In this document: positions 1-6,228 of the stretch, piece by piece
How positions within the stretch are numbered: position 1 is the stretch's first letter
How the letters are laid out: each line of letters starts with the position of its first letter
Assembly: GCA_023265355.1 (NCBI GenBank)
Contig: JAHFTZ010000134.1
Location: 1-6,808, forward strand
Direction: 5' to 3'
Source: Terriglobus sp.
GTDB taxonomy: Bacteria > Acidobacteriota > Terriglobia > Terriglobales > Acidobacteriaceae
DNA length: 6,808 nt
The notes under the pieces: generated by a model
The model's database searches: none
What the model was told of the DNA's origin: nothing
The model's input: the letters and a program-made list of their open reading frames with translations, nothing else
Program-made: the position numbers and the translations under genes

Positions 1-488
1 ATCTCGAAGCTCGCAACATCCCCCTCCAGACCAGTCAGCACGAACGAGTGGATGAAGATGCGCGCTGGCTTCACAGGAACTTCTTTGCCCGCGCGCGCCA
101 ATTTATATGCCGATACGCCGCCGATCTTCTTCGCTGAAAACACAGGAGGCATCTGCTCTATCTCGCCTGCAAAGTGCAGTGCGAGCTTCTGCAACTCGGC
201 CAGCCCCAGAGTCAGCGGAGCGATCTCGCCCGCTTGCGTCCCCTCTACGTCATACGTATCCGTCGCCCATCCAAAGCGAATCGTCCCCGTGTACAGCTTC
301 TCCGCCGCTGAGAAGAACTGCGCGAGGCGCGTCCACTTTCCCAGCAGCAGCGGCAGGACTCCTGTCGCCATCGGATCCAGCGTTCCCAGATGCCCCACCG
401 ACTTCTCGCCCGTCGCACGTCGAACTGCGTAGACCACATCATGCGAAGTCATACCAGCAGGCTTATCTAAGACCAGCAGACCGTTCAC
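1..488 (-). CDS. truB: tRNA pseudouridine(55) synthase TruB, C-terminal part missing (runs off left edge)
   Basis: This enzyme isomerises uridine 55 in the T-loop of tRNAs to pseudouridine in the cytoplasm. I translated the minus strand from the GTG at 488. The N-terminus gives the family signature [18 protein letters not shown]. It is followed by [15 protein letters not shown] at about residues 32-46, where Asp38 is the expected catalytic aspartate. [11 protein letters not shown] segment then supplies the conserved active-site tyrosine region, and [12 protein letters not shown] is a TruB pterin-independent core motif further on. About 162 codons are visible out of a usual 230-310, and the rest lies beyond base 1. 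The GTG start overlaps the folE stop as GTGA (485-488). No convincing Shine-Dalgarno sequence precedes it, so translation is probably coupled to folE. A start at the later ATG (codon 13) would cut off the conserved DKPxG motif, so I rejected it. Identification is very secure. Confidence 0.95.
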   Translation of the reverse strand, partial: MNGLLVLDKPAGMTSHDVVYAVRRATGEKSVGHLGTLDPMATGVLPLLLGKWTRLAQFFSAAEKLYTGTIRFGWATDTYDVEGTQAGEIAPLTLGLAELQKLALHFAGEIEQMPPVFSAKKIGGVSAYKLARAGKEVPVKPARIFIHSFVLTGLEGDVASFE

Positions 489-1066
489 AGGGCGCTCGGT
501 CGGCGAATCAACGACAGGAACTCGTTCCGCGTCTGCGCCGCATTGCGGAATCCACCTAGCATCGCCGAGGTCGTAGTCATGCTGTGCTGCTTCTCTACGC
601 CACGCATCATCATGCAGAGGTGCTGCGCCTCCACCACGACGCCCACGCCCTGCGGCGCAATCGCTTCCACAATCGCATCGGCAATCTGCCGCGTCATACG
701 TTCCTGCACCTGCAAACGGCGCGCAAAGAGATCGACCAGGCGAGCCACCTTACTCAAGCCGATTACCTTACCTTTCGGGATGTAAGCGACGTGCGCCTTG
801 CCGAAAAATGGCAGCATGTGGTGCTCGCATAGGGAGTAGAACTCAATATCGCGCACAATCACCATCTCGTCGTAATCCACATCGAACAACGCGCCCCGCA
901 GAAGCTCCGTGGGATCCAGCTCATACCCATGCGTGAGAAATGTCATGGATTTCACCATGCGCTCCGGTGTCTTCAACAGACCATCGCGTTCGGGATCCTC
1001 ACCCAGCCTTCGCAGCACTTCGCTATACAGTTCTTCGGTTGTTGCCTGTTCCAAACTCTTCGACAT
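485..1066 (-). CDS. folE: GTP cyclohydrolase I (FolE, type IA)
   Basis: FolE converts GTP to 7,8-dihydroneopterin triphosphate and formate, the entry step to folate, biopterin and 7-deazaguanine compounds. The 193-residue product has the full family layout. The segment [12 protein letters not shown] holds the zinc ligands Cys80 and His83 and the catalytic His82. [18 protein letters not shown] and [12 protein letters not shown] form the tunnel-fold helices. [11 protein letters not shown] carries His149 and the third zinc ligand, Cys151. [16 protein letters not shown] closes the core. Length matches single-domain bacterial FolE (about 190-220 residues). I chose the ATG at 1066, which reads MSKSLEQ. 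The open frame extends 42 codons upstream, but that part runs antiparallel over the end of the neighbouring PTPS gene and reads as low-complexity non-family sequence. A purine stretch (AAAGAGA) precedes the chosen ATG. The gene lies 25 bases after the PTPS gene and overlaps truB by 4 bases. Dihydroneopterin triphosphate is the substrate of the two adjacent PTPS-family enzymes. Confidence 0.97.
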   Translation of the reverse strand: MSKSLEQATTEELYSEVLRRLGEDPERDGLLKTPERMVKSMTFLTHGYELDPTELLRGALFDVDYDEMVIVRDIEFYSLCEHHMLPFFGKAHVAYIPKGKVIGLSKVARLVDLFARRLQVQERMTRQIADAIVEAIAPQGVGVVVEAQHLCMMMRGVEKQHSMTTTSAMLGGFRNAAQTRNEFLSLIRRPSAL

Positions 1067-1091
1067 TCCGGTCTCTTTCTTTTGAACGAAC

Positions 1092-1538
1092 CTAAAACAC
1101 CACGCGTTCGCGTGGTTCCTGCGGCAGCAGATCGAACGAATTATTCGATGTCTCTTCCATGCGCGCACGCACCAGCCGGATGCCCAACGCACATACGCTC
1201 TTCTGTAGCATCTTCTCTACTTCAATCACAAAGTTCTCCGTAGACGGCACCAGAGCTTCGGCAAAAAGCGGGTCCATATTGAGGTGTGTCTGGTCGAAGC
1301 GCTCCACGATCTGCGCGTTCACGAGCGAGTCCAATGCCACCATGTCGACCACCATGCCCGTTGCAGCGTCCACGGGCCCAGCCACTGTGACTTCGAGCAC
1401 GTAGTTATGACCGTGCCCGAAGGGGTTATTGCATTTGCCAAACGTGGCATAATTCTCCTCTTCGCTCATCGTCCCCACGTGCAGACGGTGTGAAGCCGAG
1501 AGACGATAACGTCGGGAAAAGTGTACGATCGGCGTCAC
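1092..1538 (-). CDS. 6-pyruvoyl-tetrahydropterin synthase/QueD family protein, divergent copy with altered catalytic dyad
   Basis: This 148-residue protein belongs to the PTPS/QueD fold. Family members remove triphosphate from dihydroneopterin triphosphate and rearrange the side chain using a zinc ion, a Cys and an Asp-His pair. Visible residues are SASHRL with zinc ligand His17, [14 protein letters not shown] with the candidate catalytic Cys36 and zinc ligands His42 and His44, and STEN with the pterin-contacting Glu101. The C-x5-HGH spacing matches animal PTPS and differs from the C-x3-HGH of QueD. The segment aligned with the usual 'DHxxLN' reads DQTHLN (Asp82-Gln83), so the catalytic histidine is replaced by glutamine (codon 1290-1292), although a His lies two residues later. 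The C-terminus carries about 15 residues beyond the usual end. It starts at GTG 1538, which overlaps the preceding PTPS stop as GTGA and is preceded by a GGAGAG ribosome site. Fold assignment is firm. The reaction could be PTPS, a side-chain-releasing variant, or a non-catalytic partner role. Confidence 0.88.
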   Translation of the reverse strand: MTPIVHFSRRYRLSASHRLHVGTMSEEENYATFGKCNNPFGHGHNYVLEVTVAGPVDAATGMVVDMVALDSLVNAQIVERFDQTHLNMDPLFAEALVPSTENFVIEVEKMLQKSVCALGIRLVRARMEETSNNSFDLLPQEPRERVVF

Positions 1539-1948
1539 GAAGTCTCTCCGTAGAAGTCGGCGAAGAGATCCGGCATCTCGTAGACACGCACGCGCTCAAG
1601 CTTCGCATTCGGGATCTTACCGTCGAGCCGCCGCCAGATCGCCACAGCGATATTCTCCGTCGTCGGGATGACCTGCGCGAACTCCGGAACCTCGTAGTTC
1701 AGGTGGCGATGGTCGTAGACGCTCACGACCTCGCGCTCCAGGATCTCTTTGAGCAACTTCAGATCCACGACAAAGCCGGTCACGGGATCCACCTCACCGC
1801 CGACCGTCACCTCCAGCGTGTAGTTGTGTCCGTGCCCATTTGGATTGGCGCACTTGCCAAAGCGGCGGATGTTCTCCTCTTCACTCCACTCTGGATTGCG
1901 GTAGAAATGCGACGATGAAAACTCCGCCTTACGTGTCAGAAAAATCAT
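1535..1948 (-). CDS. 6-pyruvoyl-tetrahydropterin synthase (animal-like PTPS type)
   Basis: The product is 137 residues, close to the length of animal PTPS (about 140) and E. coli QueD (about 120). All expected active-site elements are present. They are zinc ligands His14 (SSSHFY), His39 and His41 (GKCANPNGHGHNY), nucleophile Cys33, the pair Asp79-His80 (VYDHRHLN), Glu98 in TTEN for pterin anchoring, and Glu124 in VYEMPD. The C-x5-HGH spacing, the SEEEN...FGKC lead-in and the EVDPxTGFVVDL segment closely resemble the vertebrate enzyme of tetrahydrobiopterin synthesis as I recall it. The likely reaction is dihydroneopterin triphosphate to 6-pyruvoyl-tetrahydropterin, with FolE supplying the substrate. 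Use in folate synthesis or as a QueD substitute cannot be excluded, though no queC or queE is visible. The ATG at 1948 lacks a clear Shine-Dalgarno sequence. The gene is first of the four pterin/tRNA genes and overlaps the next copy by 4 bases. Genes annotated 6-carboxytetrahydropterin synthase in databases are the same family. Confidence 0.92.
   Translation of the reverse strand: MIFLTRKAEFSSSHFYRNPEWSEEENIRRFGKCANPNGHGHNYTLEVTVGGEVDPVTGFVVDLKLLKEILEREVVSVYDHRHLNYEVPEFAQVIPTTENIAVAIWRRLDGKIPNAKLERVRVYEMPDLFADFYGETS
1544..1549 (-). promoter_or_regulatory. Ribosome binding site for the GTG-started PTPS copy
   Basis: On the minus strand this reads GGAGAG, five bases before the GTG at 1538. It lies inside the last codons of the upstream PTPS gene. 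Together with the GTGA stop/start overlap it supports the GTG as the true start and points to translational coupling of the two paralogues. Confidence 0.6.
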
Positions 1949-2001
1949 ATCTATCTAGGATAAGCCGGTTGCGCCCAACGATGCATTTAAGGGCATTTTG
2001 A
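1949..2001 (-). other. Short intergenic gap between exported protein and PTPS gene
   Basis: These 53 bases contain no strong terminator: only four-base arms (for example ATGC/GCAT) are present. There is no recognisable -35/-10 pair and no Shine-Dalgarno sequence. On the minus strand a TATCCT lies eight bases before the PTPS ATG, which would suit a -10 element of a leaderless transcript, but the match is weak. Either read-through from the exported-protein gene or a weak local promoter is possible. Confidence 0.35.
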
Positions 2002-3273
2002 CTAAGGCTTACCCAGAGGCATGGCCGCATTGCGCCGCGCCGTCGTCTGGAGCACAACGCGTGTGTCCTTCGGAAAGGAAACCTCGTCGCCTTTGCGGAA
2101 GATCCGCTCGTACAGCGAAATCGTAGCGCCGTAATACCCTATGCCGGCGGCCAGATATGGTTTCTGCGCCGCTGTCCCGATGATGAATCCGAGAACGCCG
2201 AATGCGTTGGAAGCACCTGCATTCTTTGCAATCTGATGATGGCCGTCGTGATCCAGCGGACGCGCCGCCAGGCTCAGCAGAATCAACGGAACCACCAGCT
2301 TATCCTTGGGCTTCGGCTTTACTTCGCCTTCGGAAGTCATGGCCAGATCGCCCGCAATATCCGCGCCCGTGATCGATGTTTGGACGCTTTGCGCCGTACC
2401 ACCCGGAACCGTCAGTTGACGAAAATTAAAGCGCAGCTCCCCTGCTCTGCCAAAGCTCCGCGCCCTCCGCGTCTGTGAGATCGTTCCTGTCAGCACAGAT
2501 CCCTGCGGAACAGCCACCGTCCCATCAACATTCAGGACTGGCTCAGCAACGATGGCGCGAATTGGCTGCCCAGCCTTCGACTCCCGCGAACTGATCGCCT
2601 CTGCGAGATACGCCTGCACGATCCACGTCGGCGGCTTTTCTGGCGTCTCTCCTATAGAAAGCGGTAGAGCAACCTTGTCCGCCGCTTGTGTTATCTCGAG
2701 CGGAGCGGCAGTCTCCACCGTCCATGCAGTTCCCTTCACGATCCGCTCCGGATGATATGGGAGCTGGCTGTAAAGAAGCTGCTTCAGGCGGTCACCCTTG
2801 TCCGGTCCCGTGATGACGGCCACACGGTCTTTCGTCGCCTGCTTGATCATGTCCATCTGCTGCCGAACGAACCCGCCCTTCTTCGGCGGCGGAGCAACGA
2901 CACGGTAGATGGGCGCGCCATTGGTCGCCGTGCCCGTTGTCACGGCAAGCACCGTGCCATCCGGCATCTCGATTGCGTTGAACTCGACAATCGGAACATG
3001 GAACGGCGTGAAGTCGCCCCGCAGGCGCGCATGCACGCGCTTGCTGCGGTCGGGCGTAAGCTCCATCACATGTCCGCGCACGATGGCGTTTTCTGGAATC
3101 GCAATCCTATTGTTTTCATAGATTGCGTAGATCAGGTGCCCTTTAATTTCGGCCCCTGCGTGCAAGGGAAGATTGCCATCAATACGTACTGCAAGCGGCG
3201 TTCCCGTTGGCAAGGTCACGGACGCTCCAGCGCTCAACGCCCAAAAAACAAGGAAGACGGCAGAAATCTTCAT
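2002..3273 (-). CDS. Exported protein of unknown function with duplicated beta-rich modules
   Basis: I do not recognise a named family. The 423-residue product starts with a signal peptide: MKIS, a hydrophobic run to about residue 14, then SAGAS as a likely cleavage site near residues 17-18. The mature part begins LPTGTPLAVRIDGNLPL, a module (about 20-111) in which an 'x-PxGTxLxVRxD' strand is followed by a G-D/A-x-I-x-G segment, IAIPENAIVRGHV, and a closing EFNAIEMPDGTVLAV. A second copy appears at about 180-305 (GTAWTVETAAPLEI, then VAVPQGSVLTGTI and FRQLTVPGGTAQSV). The last part (about 356-409) is glycine-rich and hydrophobic and ends in VSFPKDTRVVLQT, like the start of a third module. 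This pattern recalls VirB10/TrbI-type beta domains and secreted acidobacterial hypotheticals, but that is a resemblance only. An envelope or periplasmic location is likely. It lies 53 bases upstream of the PTPS genes on the same strand and may share their transcript, with no evident functional link. Confidence 0.82.
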   Translation of the reverse strand: MKISAVFLVFWALSAGASVTLPTGTPLAVRIDGNLPLHAGAEIKGHLIYAIYENNRIAIPENAIVRGHVMELTPDRSKRVHARLRGDFTPFHVPIVEFNAIEMPDGTVLAVTTGTATNGAPIYRVVAPPPKKGGFVRQQMDMIKQATKDRVAVITGPDKGDRLKQLLYSQLPYHPERIVKGTAWTVETAAPLEITQAADKVALPLSIGETPEKPPTWIVQAYLAEAISSRESKAGQPIRAIVAEPVLNVDGTVAVPQGSVLTGTISQTRRARSFGRAGELRFNFRQLTVPGGTAQSVQTSITGADIAGDLAMTSEGEVKPKPKDKLVVPLILLSLAARPLDHDGHHQIAKNAGASNAFGVLGFIIGTAAQKPYLAAGIGYYGATISLYERIFRKGDEVSFPKDTRVVLQTTARRNAAMPLGKP

Positions 3274-3341
3274 ACATCCACACTACAGGCTTTTCAGTGC
3301 TGCATTGAAAGCTGTAGCCTGATCGGGCGAGGTTTCACTCC
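3274..3341. promoter_or_regulatory. Divergent intergenic region with imperfect inverted repeat (candidate promoter/operator)
   Basis: These 68 bases separate the divergent minus-strand exported-protein gene and the plus-strand dehydrogenase cassette, so both promoters should lie here or overlap the gene starts. An imperfect inverted repeat is visible: CTACAGGCTTTTCA (3283-3296) against TGAAAGCTGTAG (3306-3317), arms pairing with two unpaired bases around a nine-base centre. It could be a regulator site or simply a hairpin. TTGAAA at 3305-3310 is a possible -35 box for the plus strand, but no good -10 follows at the right distance. A GAGG nine bases before the 3342 ATG is a modest ribosome site. 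Confidence 0.4.
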
Positions 3342-4391
3342 ATGCAGGCTCTTTTGCTCTCGGAATACAAGCATCTGGAGATCGCCGATCTTCCCACCCC
3401 AAAGCTCGGCGCAGAGGATGTTCTGGTGCGCGTTGCCGCCTGCGGCATCTGTGGCAGCGACGTCCACGGCTACGATGGCAGCTCCGGACGCCGCATCCCT
3501 CCTATCGTGATGGGGCATGAAGCCTCCGGCACCATTGCGGCGCTCGGGGATAACGTCACGGAGTACAAAATCGGCGACCGCGTCACCTTCGACTCCACCG
3601 TCTACTGCGGCAAGTGCGATTTTTGTGCCAAGGGCGAGGTCAACCTCTGCAACAACCGCCAGGTCATCGGCGTCTCCTGCCCTGAGTTTCACCGCGAGGG
3701 CGCATTTGCGGAGTTCGTCGCCGTTCCGGAGCGCATTCTCTATCGCCTGCCGGATAATCTCTCCTTCCCCGAAGCCGCCATGCTGGAGGCGGTCTCCGTC
3801 GCGCTGCACGCCGTGCACGTCAGCGAAATCGAGGGCGGAGAAACCGCGCTCGTCATCGGCGCAGGCATGATCGGCCTTCTGCTCGTACAGGCAGCGCGTG
3901 CGCTTGGTTGCTCTCGCGTCTTCGTCGCAGACATCGACGCAACGCGCCTGGAACTCGCAAAGGCCCTCGGCGCAGATGAAACCTTCCTTGCCTCTGGAGA
4001 GGACCTCTTGCAGACGATTCTGCAACGCACCTCCAGCGAAGGCGTCGATATCGTCTTCGAGGCCGTGGGTCGCAACGAGACTGTCACCTCCGCCATCGAC
4101 TGCACACGCAAGGGCGGAAAGGTCACTCTTGTGGGCAACATCGCAAAAGAGGTGACGCTTCCGCTGCAGAAGGTCGTCACACGGCAGATCCGTTTGCAGG
4201 GATCCTGCGCCTCCGCCGGAGAGTACCCGGAGGCGATGGAACTGATCGCCTCCGGCAAGATTAAGGTGGCGCCGCTTATCACCGCCATCGCACCTTTGTC
4301 CGACGGCGCGGACTGGTTCGCACGCCTCTACAGCCGGGAGCCTAACCTCATGAAGATCGTCCTCTCGCCGGATGCGGTGACTGCAGCATGA
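3342..4391 (+). CDS. Zinc-dependent medium-chain alcohol/polyol dehydrogenase (sorbitol/threonine/idonate dehydrogenase-like)
   Basis: This cytoplasmic MDR-family oxidoreductase probably oxidises a secondary hydroxyl of a polyol or sugar acid with NAD. Its 349 residues match the family (about 340-360). The catalytic zinc ligands are Cys37 in CGICGSDVHGY, His59-Glu60 in MGHEASG, and probably Glu149 in LEAVSVALHA. Four cysteines at 89, 92, 95 and 103 form the structural zinc lobe. The Rossmann motif is VIGAGMIGLL (about 171-180), and Asp197 at the end of the second strand (VADID) favours NAD over NADP. VFEAVG and GGKVTLVGN are typical later family motifs. The ATG at 3342 begins the normal MQALLL strand. 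The stop overlaps the next gene's ATG as ATGA (4388-4391), so the dehydrogenase pair is translationally coupled. A Zn-dehydrogenase beside a gluconate-5-dehydrogenase-like SDR recalls the idnD-idnO pair of L-idonate catabolism. That is an analogy; the substrate is not determined by the sequence. Confidence 0.93.
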   Translation: MQALLLSEYKHLEIADLPTPKLGAEDVLVRVAACGICGSDVHGYDGSSGRRIPPIVMGHEASGTIAALGDNVTEYKIGDRVTFDSTVYCGKCDFCAKGEVNLCNNRQVIGVSCPEFHREGAFAEFVAVPERILYRLPDNLSFPEAAMLEAVSVALHAVHVSEIEGGETALVIGAGMIGLLLVQAARALGCSRVFVADIDATRLELAKALGADETFLASGEDLLQTILQRTSSEGVDIVFEAVGRNETVTSAIDCTRKGGKVTLVGNIAKEVTLPLQKVVTRQIRLQGSCASAGEYPEAMELIASGKIKVAPLITAIAPLSDGADWFARLYSREPNLMKIVLSPDAVTAA

Positions 4392-5194
4392 CCAACGAAC
4401 TCTTCGACCTCACCGGACAGACCGCTCTCGTTACAGGAGCCAGCCGTGGCCTCGGCCAGCACTTCGGCCGCGCCCTGGCGAAATCCGGGGCGGACCTTAT
4501 CGTCACCAGCCGCAATCTCGCCGACCTCGCTCCCTTCGTCAGCGAGATTGAATCCCTCGGTCGCCGCTGTCTGCCGCTCGAACTCGATGTGCGCGATCAG
4601 GCCAGCATCGAAGCCATGGCCGCCGCTGCAGAAGCAGCCGTCGGCCAGATCCACATCCTTGTGAACAACGCTGGCTGCAATGTGCGAAAGCCTGCGCTGG
4701 ATGTCACCTGGGATGACTGGAACCTTATCCTCGACACCAACCTGCGTGGCACCTTCTTCGTCGCGCAGCAGATCGCGCGCCGCATGGTGCCGCACGGCTA
4801 CGGCCGCATCATCAACATCGGTTCGGTCACATCGGTCTTCGGTTATGCAGGCCTTGCGCCTTACGGAGCCAGCCGTGGAGGCGTGCGTCAGCTCACGATG
4901 AGCCTCGCGGATGACTGGGGCAAGCACGGCATCACAGTGAACTGCCTCGCCCCGGGCTGGTTTCGCACCGAACAGAACAAGGTCCTCTACGACAACAAGG
5001 AGTGGGTCGAGTACCTCGTCGACCGCATCCCCGTAAAACGTCCCGGCCAGGCGCACGACCTTGACGGAGCCGTCGTCTTCCTCGCATCCGAATCCAGCCG
5101 CTACGTCACCGGACAGACGCTGCTCGTCGATGGCGGCATCTCCACCGGCTCCACGCGTGCCACCGTACCTGCACCCACAGGAGTGAAAGCATGA
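4388..5194 (+). CDS. Short-chain dehydrogenase/reductase with YxxxR instead of YxxxK
   Basis: This is a classical SDR of 268 residues, likely a cytoplasmic NAD(P)-dependent sugar-acid or ketone reductase similar to gluconate 5-dehydrogenase or 3-oxoacyl reductases. The cofactor motif TGASRGLG is at residues 16-23. Arg42 after the second strand (TSRN) suggests NADP preference. NNAG is at 93-96. The catalytic positions are Asn118, Ser146 (INIGSVTS) and Tyr159, correctly spaced. Four residues after the tyrosine the expected lysine is Arg163 (YGASR; codon 4874-4876, CGT). The C-terminal LAPGWFRTE and YVTGQTLLVDGG segments are normal, followed by about 15 extra residues rich in Thr, Pro and Ala. 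It starts at ATG 4388 within the ATGA overlap, with GGTGA seven bases upstream as ribosome site, and ends in another ATGA overlap with the hydrolase gene. Family membership is certain; substrate and the effect of the arginine are not known. Confidence 0.93.
   Translation: MTNELFDLTGQTALVTGASRGLGQHFGRALAKSGADLIVTSRNLADLAPFVSEIESLGRRCLPLELDVRDQASIEAMAAAAEAAVGQIHILVNNAGCNVRKPALDVTWDDWNLILDTNLRGTFFVAQQIARRMVPHGYGRIINIGSVTSVFGYAGLAPYGASRGGVRQLTMSLADDWGKHGITVNCLAPGWFRTEQNKVLYDNKEWVEYLVDRIPVKRPGQAHDLDGAVVFLASESSRYVTGQTLLVDGGISTGSTRATVPAPTGVKA
5179..5183 (+). promoter_or_regulatory. Strong Shine-Dalgarno for the exported MBL hydrolase
   Basis: AGGAG lies seven bases before the ATG at 5191, inside the end of the dehydrogenase gene. 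It is the best ribosome site in the window and fixes the start that yields the signal peptide. Confidence 0.75.
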
Positions 5195-6222
5195 AACGTC
5201 TGCTCGCCTTCGCCGCTGTTTGCCTCGTCTCTACCACCCTTCTTGCCCAGGTGAAGACCGACAAGCTGCGCGTCTTCTTCATCGATGTGGAGGGTGGTCA
5301 GTCCACGCTCTTCGTCACGCCCAAGGGCGAGTCGCTTTTGATCGACACGGGCTGGCCCGGCCACGACTTTCGCGACGCCGATCGCATCGCCGCTGCGGCA
5401 AAGCGCGCCGGGGTCACCAAGATCGATTACGTCCTCATCACGCACTTTCACGACGACCACATCGGCGGAGTCGTCCAACTTGTCCAGCGGATTCCGGTGG
5501 GAGCATTCATTGATCACGGCGTCAATCGCGAGATCGACAATCCTGGCGTTGTCAGCGACTACGAGGCATACCACAAGCTTCTACGGGACGGTCATTACAC
5601 CCACATCATCGCAAAACCCGGCGACGTCCTTCCGCTCACAGGGCTGCATGCGAAGGTTATCAGCGCCGACGGAAATCTTCTCCAAACCGCTTTGCCCGGC
5701 GAAGGCGCACCCAATCCTTACTGCGCAAAATCCGAAAAGCGTCCTGAAGACAAAACAGAGAACAGCCGTTCGCTCGGTGTGCGCATCGACTTTGGCAAGC
5801 TGAAGCTGCTCGATCTTGGCGACCTCACCTGGGACAAAGAGATGCAGCTCATGTGCCCGGCGAACCTCATCGGCACGGTGGACGTGTACATCGTCTCTCA
5901 CCATGGCTGGTATCAGAGCTCCAGCCCTGCGCTCGTGCACGCGATCCACCCTCGTGTAGCCATCATGGACAACGGCGAGACCAAGGGCGGATCCACGCCC
6001 ACACTGGACACCGTCCGCACCTCACCGGGTCTGGAAGACCTTTGGCAGCTTCACTACTCCAAGGAGGGTGGCGATGCCCACAACACCAACGCGGCGAACA
6101 TCGCCAACCTAGCTGGCACAGACGCGGGGAACGGCATTGAGTTGATCGGCAACCGCGATGGCAGCTTCGACGTAATCAATGCGCGTACTGCCGTAACCAA
6201 GCACTACGCCGCAACACACTAA
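5191..6222 (+). CDS. Exported ComEC-like metallo-beta-lactamase-fold hydrolase
   Basis: This 343-residue protein is a metal-dependent MBL-fold hydrolase, probably acting in the periplasm or outside the cell. MKRLLAFAAVCLV with STTLLAQ is a signal peptide, likely cleaved near residues 19-20. The first strand reads LRVFFIDVEGGQSTLFVTP, followed by LLIDTG. The metal motif HFHDDHIGG holds His85, His87, Asp89 and His90. LLDLGDLTW holds a probable bridging Asp211, and VSHHGWYQSSSP holds His237-His238. The last two match the 'TGD' and 'HHG..xSSxP' signatures of ComEC/Rec2 C-terminal domains and related stand-alone hydrolases. Two features stand apart from the minimal domain: an insertion around 160-192 with a single Cys178 and many charged residues, and an extended C-terminus (280-343). 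It starts in the ATGA overlap with the dehydrogenase and is the last plus-strand gene before the palindrome. The substrate is unknown: phosphoester, lactone or nucleic acid are all possible for the fold. Confidence 0.9.
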   Translation: MKRLLAFAAVCLVSTTLLAQVKTDKLRVFFIDVEGGQSTLFVTPKGESLLIDTGWPGHDFRDADRIAAAAKRAGVTKIDYVLITHFHDDHIGGVVQLVQRIPVGAFIDHGVNREIDNPGVVSDYEAYHKLLRDGHYTHIIAKPGDVLPLTGLHAKVISADGNLLQTALPGEGAPNPYCAKSEKRPEDKTENSRSLGVRIDFGKLKLLDLGDLTWDKEMQLMCPANLIGTVDVYIVSHHGWYQSSSPALVHAIHPRVAIMDNGETKGGSTPTLDTVRTSPGLEDLWQLHYSKEGGDAHNTNAANIANLAGTDAGNGIELIGNRDGSFDVINARTAVTKHYAATH

Positions 6223-6228
6223 AACACC

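Noticed and set aside
1067..1192. Upstream 42-codon extension of the folE frame
   Set aside because: It overlaps the end of the neighbouring PTPS gene on the same strand in another frame, has no family similarity, and a better ATG with a purine stretch lies at 1066.
1092..1948. Calling both PTPS genes queD
   Set aside because: The motif spacing is C-x5-HGH, not C-x3-HGH, and no other queuosine genes are visible; family name kept without the symbol.
2686..3510. 274-codon open frame on the plus strand
   Set aside because: It is antisense to the exported protein, crosses the intergenic region and enters the dehydrogenase in a wrong frame; composition is Arg/His/Cys-rich as in shadow frames.
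3294..4025. 243-codon open frame on the minus strand
   Set aside because: It lies wholly antisense to the zinc dehydrogenase, whose motifs are unambiguous; long antisense frames are common in GC-rich genes.
4328..5056. 242-codon open frame on the minus strand
   Set aside because: Antisense shadow of the short-chain dehydrogenase, with no recognisable domain.
4388..5194. SDR as the missing sepiapterin reductase of a biopterin pathway
   Set aside because: It is in a different, divergently transcribed operon, is coupled to a zinc dehydrogenase and most resembles gluconate-5-dehydrogenase-type SDRs.
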